From contig JAWKUK010000013.1 in the NCBI GenBank assembly GCA_041398605.1, forward strand, positions 62,001-126,000: a stretch of 64,000 nt of DNA. The letters are read 5' to 3'. Source of the DNA: JAWKUK01 sp041398605 (GTDB taxonomy: Bacteria; Planctomycetota; UBA1135; GCA-002686595). Under the pieces are notes generated by a model that was not told where the DNA came from, ran no database searches, and saw only the letters and a list, made by a program, of their open reading frames with translations. The translations under genes and the position numbers were made by a program. This document shows, piece by piece, positions 19,061 to 28,003 of this stretch (positions are counted from its first letter, which is position 1; each line of letters starts with the position of its first letter).

Positions 19061-19704
19061 TGTTGCATCCCCCCGACCAGACCGCGCGCTGCGCGCAGAG
19101 AGCGCGAGCAGGCTTCACGTTGATCGAGGTCTTGATCGCGATCAGCATCCTGGCCCTGATCTCGATCAACATCGTGCTGGTCAGCAAGACCGGGACCGCC
19201 GCCGCGCGGACAGGCGCGCTGCTGTCGACGCTGAACGGCGAGCTCGACCTGACGATGGAGCGCATGGAGCTCGCGCTGATGGCCGCGCACTCCGATGAAG
19301 TGCAGTCCGTCAACGCTTTTCCGCTGTACTCCAACCGCGTGGACTTCGCGATCGACATCGGGGTCGACAATGGCTCCGTCGTCCTGGGCGACCCCGAGCG
19401 GATCCAGTGGGCGCAGCTCAACGAGCGAGACGGCGCGGTGTCGTGGCTGCGGAACCCGGACGACGTGGAGGCGGAGCGCGCGGTCACCTGGTCGCGCGCC
19501 GTACCGACGGTGTTCGACGGCGAGACCGCCGGCAACGGAGAAGATGACAACGCCAACGGGCTGCTGGACGAGGGCGGGCTCGCGTTCACGCTGCCCGCAG
19601 AGAACCAGGACATGCTGGAGATCCACCTCACGGTGGAGCGAACGGACAAGGACGGCAAGCGCGTTCCGCGCAGCCGTCGCGTGCGAGTGACGTGCAGGAA
19701 CTGA
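19060..19704 (+). CDS. Type IV pseudopilin-like protein (PilW/GspJ type), operon A
   Basis: A 214-residue prepilin with site RARAG|FTLIEVLIAISILALISIN, Glu at +5 present, and a hydrophobic N-terminal helix. The mature part contains ALLSTLNGELDLTMERMELALMAA, then an acidic, possibly Ca-binding loop GNGEDDNANGLLDEGGLAF, which is the hallmark of PilW/GspJ-like proteins. The ATG overlaps the TGA of the gene before, so the products are made in coupled fashion. The corresponding operon B protein (39108-39809) shares the loop GNAEDDNGNDLLDEGGLAF, showing that the two are paralogues. Confidence 0.88.
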   Translation: MLHPPDQTARCAQRARAGFTLIEVLIAISILALISINIVLVSKTGTAAARTGALLSTLNGELDLTMERMELALMAAHSDEVQSVNAFPLYSNRVDFAIDIGVDNGSVVLGDPERIQWAQLNERDGAVSWLRNPDDVEAERAVTWSRAVPTVFDGETAGNGEDDNANGLLDEGGLAFTLPAENQDMLEIHLTVERTDKDGKRVPRSRRVRVTCRN

Positions 19705-19718
19705 GGGGGGTGGCGGGG

Positions 19719-22553
19719 ATGAACAAGGCAATGGCGACGAAGACCAGGGGCGACTCGGCCAGCAGTGGGCGACGCGGCAGCGCGTTGGCGGTGTCACTGC
19801 TCGTGATCGCGATCATCAGCGGGATCGGGGTCGGCCTGATCCAACTGCAAGCGTCGCTCGAGCGGCGGCAAGCGGGCGCTGCGGACCGTCGTCAGGCCCT
19901 GTACATCGCAGAGGCGGGCCTCGCTGAGGCGACGTTGGCCGTGAGCCAGGGCCGCTCCGGAAGGGTCGGCACCGAGGAGGTCCCGGCCCGCTTTGGCGGC
20001 GACTCTGTCTATTGGGTCGAGTCCGAGGACCTCGCGGGGGGGCGCATCCTCTTGACCGCGCACGCCGCCGCCGGGACGTCCCGCTTCTCGATCCAGGCGA
20101 TGGTCTTGCCGAACGTGAGCCCGGTCGGCGAGTACGGCTTCTTCGGCGACGAGCGCGTCGAGGTCGGCTTCGGCGCGGTGCTCGATGGCTACGACTCGAA
20201 CGAAGGCTCGTACGCGTCACAGCTCGACCCGTCGCTGCCGTTCCCGAGCACCGGACAAGGCGTCGAGATCTACTCGAACGGCGACATCATCATCGCGTCG
20301 AGCCCGACGGTGCCGCCGCCGAGCGGCAGCGAGGGCGCGTCCGGCGGAGGCACAGCGGGTGCGTCCGGTGCCGCGGCGCCGCCGCCTCCGTCCACGGTCT
20401 CGACCCCCTTGTGGGACAAGATCGCGACAGGCAACGTGGACCCGAACTGGGACCCGAGCTCGTACATGATCGTCGCGGAGAACCTCCTGGGACGGCCCGC
20501 GACAGTCACGCCCTCCTCGTCGACGACGGAGTACCTCGAGCTGCTCCAAGCGGTGGACTCCGGGGCGATCTCCGAGCAGCAAGCCGAAGCCACCCTCGGT
20601 CTGACCAACTTTCGCGCGGTCCCGAACATCGTCGCCGGCGTGGACCTCGCTTACGGGACGGTCTCGTCCACCGAAATCGCGAAGTTCGAGACGGTGCCGA
20701 TCTCGATCGCCGAGTACATCTACCTCTTGCAGCACAAGGCGAACGGCCTGTCGCTCGAGCAGATCGAGGGCGCCTATACGCAGATGACGACCGGCGTCGC
20801 GCCAGAGCCGAGCGGGCCAGAGCCGAGCGCGCCGTCGGAGCCGCCGCTGGTCGCCGCCTCGGCGCCGCTGGCCGCCTCCGAGTCAACGGCCGGCGCAGGG
20901 ACGTTTATTTTCGGCGCGACGGTCCCTGGACCGGACTCCTACGTCGCGACGAACGGCGACGCCTTCATCGAAGAGTCCGCTGCGCCGAGCAAGGAGGACC
21001 TGCAGATGCCGCGCGTCGTCGTACCGGGCAACCTGCGCATCGACGCCGGCGCCGGCAACATCCCCGCGGGTGAAGTGCTCACGCTCACGGCCGAGGACGT
21101 CTGGATGGACGCCGTCACCGTCCCCGCAGGCTCGACGCTCGTGCTCATGGGGCCGATGACGCTCGGCGTCGCGACGTTGGACGTCGCGCTCATGGGCTCG
21201 GTCGTGTTCGACGACAGCCTAGGCCCGGTGCGCCTCTACGTGACGGACCGCCTCGACATGCAGCCGGGCTCGCTCATCAGCTCGCCCGCTGCGCACGAGG
21301 ACGCCTTCGGCACGCACGTCTTCGTCGGGGGCCGCGCCGGCTCCACCCCTGGGGACCGGGTGAACATCGCCGCCAGCGGCGAGTTTCACGGCGTCTTGTA
21401 CGCGCCTGAGGACGACCTGCTCATCCCGAACACGCTGCGCTTCTTCGGCGCGGCGGCAGGCAAGCGGCTCTTTGTGCAGGACTACGCGCTCGCGAGCTAC
21501 GACCGCGCGTTTGCGACGGAGGGCGCGGGCGTGCCCTCGCTGCCGAAGATCCTGTCGTGGCAGATCGTCCCGATCGAAGAGGGCGAGCTACGCTCTTTGC
21601 GCTTCGACCCGGTGGCGACGCTGCGCATGCGCGGCATCGAGCCGATCGCCAGCGCCAACGCGGCGGTCGAGACGGACTTCGAGGCGACCTATCTCGACAC
21701 CGCCGGCAACCTGCACACCTACACGGGGCCTGCCGCCTCGTTCAACTGGTCGGACGTCGGGCGCTTGACCAGCTTGCGCTGGCTGAGCGCGACGACCGGC
21801 CAGCCGCTGCGCTGGTCATTGCCCGCCGGCTACGACCCGCAGCAGCTCGTCGCGGGGTTCCGCGCCGACGAGCGCATGCGGATCTATGGCACCGCGGTGC
21901 CCGCTCACCCTGCGGGCGCCGACGCAGCGCTCGCTGCCGCGGACGCGTTCCATGCGAGCGCGCCGTCGCTCGGGGTCGATGCAGCGCCGTCTGCCGCTGC
22001 CGACGCAGCGCCGAGCCCGGTCGCAGCCGCGTCCGCCGCGCCCGCTCCGGCCAGCGCCATGGCGGCGCGGCCCAATGCGTCGTTGTCTGCCTCGGTCGGC
22101 GTCGAGCCGCTGGGCGTGATGGCCTCGATCACGGCAGACGTCGCGCCACCCGCCCCGGCGCTGAGCACCGCGGAGCAGATCAACATAGCGCTCGCGGACG
22201 CAGCGACGCCGTCGATCACGGGCCTCGCGTTGATCGGTGTCGCAGTCGACGTGCTCCGCGGCACGCCACGCGACCTGAACGGCGACGGTACGGCTACGCA
22301 GTTTGGAGTCGCGCTGGAGGGATCCAGTCTGACCCTGACAGTGCCTGACTCGCTTGACGCCGCCTCGCTCGCGGACTTCGCGGCCTTGGCCAAGGCCTTC
22401 GACCTGAAGCAGACGACCGACACGACCTTCGGCGCGGGCGTTGGCGGCCTGGCCCCATTGATCCAATCCGTCATCGACTCGGCCTCAGGCGCGCCCTCGA
22501 GCGCCGCGCGCATGCCCAGCTTTGCCTCGGCGCTCGGCGGGCTGGGCGGCTGA
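19719..22553 (+). CDS. PilX-like large pilus-associated protein with Ala-rich tail, operon A
   Basis: A 944-residue protein with a PilX-type N-terminus: a basic leader, RRG, then a membrane helix SALAVSLLVIAIISGIGVGLIQLQ and ALYIAEAGLAEATLAVSQGRSG, as in PilX minor pilins (no Glu at +5). After a region with repeated low-complexity (PEPSGPEPSAPSEPP, about residue 364) comes a beta-rich segment (about 420-610) with LRIDAGAGNIPAGEVLTL and FHGVLYAPEDDLLIP that resembles the C-terminal adhesin-like domain of PilX proteins. Near the end an Ala/Ser/Pro-rich stretch (about 720-800) is followed by PRDLNGDGTA, a dockerin-like Asp loop. The ATG at 19719 follows a purine-rich site. The paralogue in operon B is shorter (571 aa) and lacks the tail. 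Confidence 0.8.
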   Translation: MNKAMATKTRGDSASSGRRGSALAVSLLVIAIISGIGVGLIQLQASLERRQAGAADRRQALYIAEAGLAEATLAVSQGRSGRVGTEEVPARFGGDSVYWVESEDLAGGRILLTAHAAAGTSRFSIQAMVLPNVSPVGEYGFFGDERVEVGFGAVLDGYDSNEGSYASQLDPSLPFPSTGQGVEIYSNGDIIIASSPTVPPPSGSEGASGGGTAGASGAAAPPPPSTVSTPLWDKIATGNVDPNWDPSSYMIVAENLLGRPATVTPSSSTTEYLELLQAVDSGAISEQQAEATLGLTNFRAVPNIVAGVDLAYGTVSSTEIAKFETVPISIAEYIYLLQHKANGLSLEQIEGAYTQMTTGVAPEPSGPEPSAPSEPPLVAASAPLAASESTAGAGTFIFGATVPGPDSYVATNGDAFIEESAAPSKEDLQMPRVVVPGNLRIDAGAGNIPAGEVLTLTAEDVWMDAVTVPAGSTLVLMGPMTLGVATLDVALMGSVVFDDSLGPVRLYVTDRLDMQPGSLISSPAAHEDAFGTHVFVGGRAGSTPGDRVNIAASGEFHGVLYAPEDDLLIPNTLRFFGAAAGKRLFVQDYALASYDRAFATEGAGVPSLPKILSWQIVPIEEGELRSLRFDPVATLRMRGIEPIASANAAVETDFEATYLDTAGNLHTYTGPAASFNWSDVGRLTSLRWLSATTGQPLRWSLPAGYDPQQLVAGFRADERMRIYGTAVPAHPAGADAALAAADAFHASAPSLGVDAAPSAAADAAPSPVAAASAAPAPASAMAARPNASLSASVGVEPLGVMASITADVAPPAPALSTAEQINIALADAATPSITGLALIGVAVDVLRGTPRDLNGDGTATQFGVALEGSSLTLTVPDSLDAASLADFAALAKAFDLKQTTDTTFGAGVGGLAPLIQSVIDSASGAPSSAARMPSFASALGGLGG

Positions 22554-22578
22554 GCGCGTGGCCACCGGAGTCCATCCT

Positions 22579-23883
22579 ATGCGACGTCTCTCTCAGCTCT
22601 CAGCGGTCGCGCTCGCGGCCTTCGCCTGGACCTTGGCGCCGCTCACGGCGGCCCCCCAGGAGGCTCCCACGACGACCATCATGCGCATGGCGCTCGCGGG
22701 CGATCCCCTGAGCGACGACGATGTCGCAGGAGCGTTCGTGCTGAGCGATCCGGGTGCACGACGCGAGCTCCTCGCGGTGCTCACGGACCTGCCGAAGGAG
22801 CGAACGCAGGGCGTGCGAGAGGATGACCGCGTCGCGCTGATGCGCTTGCGCGCCCAGGTCGCGCGGGCGCCGCGGCGCTTCGCGCGCGGGCTCACGGAGA
22901 TCGACGGCCGGCACGCAAACGCGGAGCACATCATCGCAGCAGGGCTCGACATCGCCGGGACGCTCGGCGACTCGGACGACGTCAAGGCAGCGATCACGCT
23001 TGCCGGCGCTTGGCCCAAGGAGGGCCCGGCTCGCATCGCGGCGCGGCCCGAGGCGCTGCGCACGGCGCTGTCTCTGCTGCTGGCGCGCCACCCGGAAGCG
23101 TGCGGCGAAGTACGCCAGGCCTATCGACAGACGCCCGACGCGCTCGCCGGCGCGCTCGTCGACGCGCTCGGCGACCAAGAGAGCGAAGGGAGCGTGCGCG
23201 CGCTCGCGCTGTGCCTCGCCGTTCGCCCTGAGCTCGACGCGCAAGTCTTGAACCGCCTGCAGGGTGCGGCGCGGAACGCGAACGTACAGCTACATACGAC
23301 CGAGCTCGCGCCCGTCCGTCGTTTCTTGGACTCAGCGCGGCCCTTCGAGCGCAGCCAGGCCGCGCTGTGCCTCGGGCAGCTCGACGACATCGAGAGCGTC
23401 GAAGCGCTGCTCCCCCTGCTGCGGGACGCCGACCCCAGCGTCGTCGACAGCGCGCATTGGTCGCTCAAGGCGCTCACGGCCATGTCCATGGGCCCCGACG
23501 CGCGGCGCTGGAACGGTTGGTTCAACGAGCAGTCCGTCGCTTGGATCGAACGCTCACAGGAGTTCCTGGGTCGCCTGGTGTCGGCTGACCGTGCGGAGCA
23601 GATCCGCGGCTTGAACGACATCAGCGCCCTGCGCCTGCATCGCGCCGAGATCACGCCGCTCCTCGTGCAGCTACTCGAGGCGGAGACGAACACGGACGTG
23701 CTGGTTCACGTCTGCGCGGCGATCGAGAGCCTGCGCGCCAAGGAAGCGATCCCCGCGGTCGTCGAGGCGCTGGCGCACAAGGAGCCGAGGGTCCGCGACC
23801 GCGCGCTGCGCACGTTGCGCGTCGTGACGGGCCGTGACCTGCCGCTCGATGAAGGCGTTTGGCGGCGCAAGCTCGGGCTTTAG
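22579..23883 (+). CDS. Secreted HEAT-repeat protein, operon A
   Basis: A 434-residue protein with a signal peptide (MRRLSQLSAVALAAFAWTLAPLTAAPQ, processed near residue 24), with GGAG 9 bases before the ATG. The C-terminal half is HEAT-like: ERSQAALCLGQLDDIESVEALLPLLRDADPSVVDSAHWSLKAL, then VHVCAAIESLRAKEAIPAVVEALAHKEPRVRDRALRTLR. There is a distinctive block AMSMGPDARRWNGWFNEQSVAWIERS. The same arrangement, with AMTMGPSHARWSAWFEREEAWW, is found in operon B. Such proteins usually mediate protein contacts; here the exported form suggests a periplasmic partner of the pseudopilins. The stop codon begins TAGGAGCCTG, which matches the end of the palindromic element at 28004. Confidence 0.8.
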   Translation: MRRLSQLSAVALAAFAWTLAPLTAAPQEAPTTTIMRMALAGDPLSDDDVAGAFVLSDPGARRELLAVLTDLPKERTQGVREDDRVALMRLRAQVARAPRRFARGLTEIDGRHANAEHIIAAGLDIAGTLGDSDDVKAAITLAGAWPKEGPARIAARPEALRTALSLLLARHPEACGEVRQAYRQTPDALAGALVDALGDQESEGSVRALALCLAVRPELDAQVLNRLQGAARNANVQLHTTELAPVRRFLDSARPFERSQAALCLGQLDDIESVEALLPLLRDADPSVVDSAHWSLKALTAMSMGPDARRWNGWFNEQSVAWIERSQEFLGRLVSADRAEQIRGLNDISALRLHRAEITPLLVQLLEAETNTDVLVHVCAAIESLRAKEAIPAVVEALAHKEPRVRDRALRTLRVVTGRDLPLDEGVWRRKLGL

Positions 23884-23902
23884 GAGCCTGCGCCACACTG
23901 CG
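23884..23902. repeat. Terminal fragment matching the palindromic element at 28004
   Basis: AGGAGCCTGCGCCACA (23882-23897), overlapping the HEAT-gene stop codon, matches the first 16 of 20 bases of the perfect arm at 28004-28023. A shorter match, AGGAGCCTG, follows the operon B HEAT stop at 42951. It looks like the end of a mobile or repetitive element. Confidence 0.45.
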
Positions 23903-24802
23903 CTAACGCGCCGTAGCATCGTCGACGGCAGCGTCGTCGTCGATCGGCGCGGTCAGCGCAGCCTCGCCAGCGCGCAGCTTGCGCGTCAGGTGCAGCGCGC
24001 CGTAGGCCATCCCGCCGAGCAGCCCGAGCGCGGCGATCCAGATCGCGAGGCGCATATACCACGGCCGCTGAGCGAGGTCCCCCCCGAGCACACCGCCGCC
24101 GCCTGCAGTGCGCGCATACTGCAAGACAGGGCGCTGGCCTGCAGCCGCAGCGCCGCCTCCCCGCGCCGCAGCAGCGCCGCCCCCGGCCTTCCGCAACAGC
24201 TCGGCCCTGCGGGCCTCGCGATCGCGACCGGCCGCATCGACGCCCCCCGTGCTCGCTGACCGCGCGTCCCTCGCGCTGGATGCGCTCTGGGAACTCTGGG
24301 CGCGCAGGGAACTCTGGGCGCTCTGTGCACTCTGGGCGCCATGGGCGCGCAGGGGCGGCGAGGCAGGCGCAGCGCCCGCGCGCTGCGGCGGGGGCGCTGG
24401 GACGTCCTCCCATTCACCTTCCAGCTCAATCTCGAGGCCGAGCTCAACCTCGTCCACGGGAGCAGCTGTCACAGGCGGCGCGAGGGTGACGATCGGCGCC
24501 GGCGCACTCGGCGCACCTTCGAGCCGGAACCGCAGCTCCAGGTCACCCACGTGGAACACCGCGCCATCCACGAGCGGGGCCTCGGTCACGCGCTGGAAGT
24601 TCATCGTGACGCCGTTGCGCGAGCCGAGGTCGACGAGGCGCCACCCCGCGGCGCCGTCAGGCTCGATGCGAGCGTGCGCGCGGCTGACGGAGACCGCGCG
24701 CAGCCGCAGGTCCGCGCCCTCGCCGCGCCCGAGGACGACCGCGCCTTCGAAGTCGAAGGTGCGGCCGAGGTCGTCACCGGAGAGCACAAAGAGGCGCGGC
24801 AT
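23903..24802 (-). CDS. FHA-domain membrane protein
   Basis: A 299-residue protein. The N-terminal FHA domain (about 1-95) has the phosphothreonine-binding residues in GRGEGADLRL, SRAHARI and GSRNGVTMN. A long low-complexity linker follows, rich in Ala/Ser/Gln and Arg (QSAQSAQSSLRAQSSQSASS), encoded by imperfect tandem repeats at 24280-24345. A transmembrane segment near the C-terminus (about 250-270, YMRLAIWIAALGLLGGMAYGAL) anchors it, with a short acidic tail. FHA proteins bind Thr-phosphorylated partners, so it may be a target of a Ser/Thr kinase. Its start at 24802 is preceded on its strand by TATGAT at 9 bases. It is divergent from the ABC transporter genes. Confidence 0.85.
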   Translation of the reverse strand: MPRLFVLSGDDLGRTFDFEGAVVLGRGEGADLRLRAVSVSRAHARIEPDGAAGWRLVDLGSRNGVTMNFQRVTEAPLVDGAVFHVGDLELRFRLEGAPSAPAPIVTLAPPVTAAPVDEVELGLEIELEGEWEDVPAPPPQRAGAAPASPPLRAHGAQSAQSAQSSLRAQSSQSASSARDARSASTGGVDAAGRDREARRAELLRKAGGGAAAARGGGAAAAGQRPVLQYARTAGGGGVLGGDLAQRPWYMRLAIWIAALGLLGGMAYGALHLTRKLRAGEAALTAPIDDDAAVDDATAR

Positions 24803-24811
24803 GGCGGGGGC

Positions 24812-24817
24812 ATCATA
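24812..24817 (-). promoter_or_regulatory. Candidate -10 (TATGAT) 9 nt before the FHA gene start
   Basis: Minus-strand TATGAT, then GCCCCCGCC and ATG at 24802. It supports a leaderless start and the short form of the protein. Confidence 0.45.
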
Positions 24818-24868
24818 CCGACACCGCGCTCGCACCGGAGCCCCGCGCAAGATCGAGGCCGCCGTGGG

Positions 24869-24874
24869 TATCCT
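24869..24874 (+). promoter_or_regulatory. Candidate -10 (TATCCT) 7 nt before the ABC ATPase start
   Basis: TATCCT then CATACAC and GTG at 24882. This spacing argues for GTG at 24882 as the start in place of ATG at 24801. Confidence 0.45.
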
Positions 24875-24881
24875 CATACAC

Positions 24882-25781
24882 GTGGAGTCCAAGCAACGTG
24901 GAGCCGGCCCAGGGGCCCCGGCCGAGCCGGCGCTCGAGGCGCGCGGCGTCACGCGGCGCTTCCGCCTAGGCCTCGGACTGCGCGCCAACGACGCGCTGCG
25001 TGGCATCGACCTCGAAGTCCCCCGCGGCGCGACGCTCGGGCTCGTCGGCCCCAACGGCTCCGGGAAGTCGACGCTCGTGCGGCTGCTCGCAGGCGTCGAC
25101 CGGCCGACCTCGGGCACGCTCCGCGTGCTCGACGCCGAACCCCGTAGCCGCGCTGCGCGCCAACGCTCCGCGTACTTGCCGGAGGACTCCCCGTTCCCCG
25201 GCGAGCTCTCAGCGACCGCCGCGCTGGACCTCTTGGGCGCGCTGTCAGGGCTCGCACGCAAGGACGCGCGCGCGCGCGGCGCGGCGCTCCTGGAACGCGT
25301 CGGCCTCGGCGCCGCACAGCGCGCGCCCTTGCGCGCGTACTCACGCGGCATGCTGCGCCGCTTCGGGCTTGCGCAGGCGTTCCTCGCCGCGCCCGAGGTC
25401 GTCCTGCTCGACGAGCCGACCGCGGGGCTCGATGCGCTGGGCTTCGCGGTGCTCGACGACTTGCTCGGCGCAGCGAGCGCGCGCGGCGCGACCGTCGTGC
25501 TCGCGTCCCACATCCTCTCCGACGTGCATGCGCACTGTGATCACCTCGCCGTGCTGGTCGCCGGTCGGGTCGCTGCGACCGGCCCGCCAGCGACCCTGCT
25601 CGCGACCGACGGACGCGTGCGCCTCGACATCGACGGGCTCGATGAGGCAGGCCTCGCGGCGCTCGACGCGTGGCTCGCGCCGCGCGGCGCGCGTGTCACG
25701 GCGCGGCTGCCCGGCGGCAAAGGCTTGACCGAGCTCTATCGCGGGGCCGCGAGCGCGCCCGCCGCTCAGGCGCCGCGCTAG
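24882..25781 (+). CDS. ABC transporter ATP-binding protein
   Basis: A 299-residue ABC ATPase. Walker A is GPNGSGKST (about 54-62); the signature is the variant YSRGMLRRFGLAQA instead of LSGGQ; Walker B and D-loop are VVLLDEPTAGLDAL; the H-loop is ASHIL. It has the short C-terminal region found in ATPases of multidrug/lipid or Nod-factor type exporters (DrrA/CcmA-like), so it probably pairs with the next gene, a membrane protein, as an exporter. The GTG at 24882 is chosen because of the TATCCT hexamer upstream; the ATG at 24801 would add 27 residues that look non-homologous. Only 31 bases separate it from the permease gene. Confidence 0.9.
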   Translation: MESKQRGAGPGAPAEPALEARGVTRRFRLGLGLRANDALRGIDLEVPRGATLGLVGPNGSGKSTLVRLLAGVDRPTSGTLRVLDAEPRSRAARQRSAYLPEDSPFPGELSATAALDLLGALSGLARKDARARGAALLERVGLGAAQRAPLRAYSRGMLRRFGLAQAFLAAPEVVLLDEPTAGLDALGFAVLDDLLGAASARGATVVLASHILSDVHAHCDHLAVLVAGRVAATGPPATLLATDGRVRLDIDGLDEAGLAALDAWLAPRGARVTARLPGGKGLTELYRGAASAPAAQAPR

Positions 25782-25812
25782 GGCGAACGCTCGTCGCGCT
25801 CAAGAGGCACCC

Positions 25813-27048
25813 ATGCGCCCCGACATCGACCCCCGCGGAGCGTGCCTGCTCGCGCTCCTGGAGGCGCGGCGCGCCGCGCCGCTCGGGCTCCTCGCGCTGC
25901 TGTTCGCAGCGACGCTCACCGCCGCCCGCTTCGGCGGCGCCGCCCAACTCGAGCCCGCGCTCGCGGGCCTCGTCGCGCTCGACCGCGGGCCCGGAGTCGC
26001 GGCGGCAGCGGCGCGCGCCTCTGCTGCGACGCTGGGCCTAGCGCTCGGCGCGTTGATGCTCGTCCCGCACGCCGCGGGGCTCGCGACGCGCTGGCGCCAC
26101 GGCGACGGCGACTGGCTCGGCGCGCGCCCTGTCGGGCCGCTCGGCGCGCTCGCCGCCTCGCTCCTCGGGATCGCCCTCGCAGCGTGCGCGGTCGTCACTG
26201 TCGTGCTCGGCGCGACCGGCCTCTGCGCCGCGACCCAAGGGGCCACGTCCGGGGACGCAGCCGAGGGATCCCAGGCCTCCGCGCGCGCGCTCGTGTGGCG
26301 CGCTGGCCCCAGCGGGCACGTGCTCTTGCATGCAGGTGAGTCCTTTGTGCACCGGCTCCCGGACGTCGCGCTGCCCGTCGGGGCCGCGCTGCGCGTGCGC
26401 CTGCAGAACACGGTCGAGGGCGCCCCGTACGGCGACGCGGAGCTCCGGGTCGTCGATGACAACCACGCACCGCTCAGCGCGCCGACTCGCGCGCGCATCG
26501 TGCGGCGCACCTACGCAGAGGTGCCGCTGTCGGCGACAGGGGCACCGCACGCTCGCGGGTCACTGAAGACAAGTGGGTCGCCGCCGCCCGAGCGCGACGC
26601 GACGCCGACCGCGCGAGGCGGCCTCGACGTCGTCGTCACGGCGCTTGGGCCGGGCGCGATCGCGGTCCTCGGGCCGCGCCCCATCGAACTGTGGGGACCG
26701 CCGCGCGCGCCGTGGCGCGCGGACCTGGCGCTGGCGGGGCGCGCGCTCGCGCTCCTCATCGCGGCAGCGGGCCTCGCGGCCGGGTTCGGTGCTTGGGTCG
26801 CGGCGCCGCTTGCGACGCTCGGCGTCGCCGCGCTCGCGCTGGCGTTCGCGGCGTTGACGCCAGAGGCCGCCGCGCTGGCCGCGACGTGGCTGCCCGGCAG
26901 CGGCCTCGGCGCGGCGCTCGACGTCGCAGCCGAAGGCCGGCTGCCCGCAGGCGCGCCGCCCGGACAGGGGGTCGGCGCAGCCCTCTCGGTCGCGGCCGGG
27001 CTCGCGCTCGCCCGGGCCGCGCTCCGCTCATGGAGGCACGCCGCATGA
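25813..27048 (+). CDS. ABC transporter permease-like membrane protein
   Basis: A 411-residue membrane protein with Ala/Leu-rich segments near 23-36, 65-90, 110-140, about 305-360 and at the C-terminus, and an extended extracytoplasmic domain (about 145-300) containing AGESFVHRLPDVALPVGAALRVRLQNTVEG. The arrangement fits an ABC-2-type permease with a large loop, but no named family is certain. It follows the ATPase gene after 31 bases and overlaps the next gene (ATGA at 27045), so the three form an operon. Confidence 0.75.
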   Translation: MRPDIDPRGACLLALLEARRAAPLGLLALLFAATLTAARFGGAAQLEPALAGLVALDRGPGVAAAAARASAATLGLALGALMLVPHAAGLATRWRHGDGDWLGARPVGPLGALAASLLGIALAACAVVTVVLGATGLCAATQGATSGDAAEGSQASARALVWRAGPSGHVLLHAGESFVHRLPDVALPVGAALRVRLQNTVEGAPYGDAELRVVDDNHAPLSAPTRARIVRRTYAEVPLSATGAPHARGSLKTSGSPPPERDATPTARGGLDVVVTALGPGAIAVLGPRPIELWGPPRAPWRADLALAGRALALLIAAAGLAAGFGAWVAAPLATLGVAALALAFAALTPEAAALAATWLPGSGLGAALDVAAEGRLPAGAPPGQGVGAALSVAAGLALARAALRSWRHAA

Positions 27049-27798
27049 AGCGCGCCCATTGGTGGCTCGCGTGGGCGCCGATCGCGCTGCTCGCCTACCC
27101 TGGTCGGCGTGCGCCCGGACCACCACCCATCCGCTGACCCATCCGCTCTCTCAATCGGCGATCCACCTGCCCATCGATTGGGGCGGCCAGGCCCTGGTCG
27201 CGGCTCCGCGGCGCTCGGCCCTGAAGCGCCGGACGCGCCGGACGCGCCGGACGCGGGGGGCGCGCGGGGCGCGCGGGGTCCGCTCGGGCGCTGGCTCGGG
27301 CCGATCGCGGGCCTCGCCGCGAGCGCCGAGTGGGTGCGCTGGAACTCCGCCTTGCGCGCGGGCGAGCCCGAGCGCGCGTACACCATCGCCGCCCGCGCGC
27401 TCGCGCTCGATCCGACCTCGCCCCAGGGCTGGTCGACCCTGGGCCAGCACCTGATCCTCGATCGGTCGGCGGCCGTGATGGAGCCGGACCGTGCGCGGCG
27501 CGCGACCTGGGCCAAGGCCGGGCTCGACGTGCTGCGCCAGGGCGAGGGGCGCTCGCGCGACCCAGCCGCGCTCGCGCTGATCGGCGGAGACCTCGCTGCT
27601 TACCTCGCAGAGAGGGATGACTTGGACTGGCCGCTCGGCGCTCCCGACCTGCTCGACCTCGCCGAAGCGGCGTACCTGCGCGCGAACGCCGCAGGCCACC
27701 CGCAGGCTGAGGGTCGCATCGAACGCATCCGGGCCTTCCGCAGGGCCGCGGGCGGCGCGGCGGGCGACGCGGGCACGGGCGACCCAGCGCGCGACTGA
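27045..27798 (+). CDS. TPR-like membrane-anchored protein, apparently frameshifted at 27098-27100
   Basis: The ATG overlaps the permease stop. The first frame reads MKRAHWWLAWAPIALLAYP and then stops early at 27137. If one C of the run at 27098-27100 is removed, the frame continues ALLAYLVGVRPDHHPS and joins the open frame that runs to 27798, giving about 250 residues: a signal anchor, a short Asp-Ala-Pro-rich stretch encoded by a GCGCCGGAC repeat, and a TPR-like helical part (RAYTIAARALALDPTSPQGWSTLG). So the gene is either a sequencing error in a C run or a recent frameshift. A GTG start at 27109, preceded by TACCCT at 7 bases, could still produce the distal part without the anchor. It probably works with the exporter, but its role is unknown. 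Confidence 0.55.
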
Positions 27799-27842
27799 CC
27801 GCGAGGACCGCCCGCGTCACAGGAATCAGAGCAGCGCCTAGC

Positions 27843-28000
27843 GTCCTGAGTCAGAAGTGCGCGTCTGCAGTCGCGTCGATTGCGTGTTCCTGGCAAGGCG
27901 CCGCGACGAAGGCATAGCCACTGCGCTATTCCGAGGAGCGGCAACGCCGCCAGGGGCGCGCAGGCGGCGCGAATTCGGACGTGAACTTCTGACTCGGGAC
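27843..28000. repeat. Palindromic element 1 (158 bp)
   Basis: The outer arms GTCCTGAGTCAGAAGT (27843-27858) and ACTTCTGACTCGGGAC (27985-28000) pair with one mismatch. Inner arms CCTGGC/GCCAGG (27889, 27949) and ATAGC/GCTAT (27914, 27924) share the same centre at about 27921, so the whole unit can fold as a single long hairpin. It shares its central framework (CAAGGCGC, CATAGC...GCTATT, GCAACGCCGC) with element 2, which starts 3 bases later. Confidence 0.8.
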
Positions 28001-28003
28001 ACC

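Noticed and set aside
24801..24881. ATG at 24801 as start of the ABC ATPase
   Set aside because: The added residues (MAGASYRHRARTGAPRK) are not like an ABC protein, and the TATCCT hexamer at 24869 would then be within the gene.
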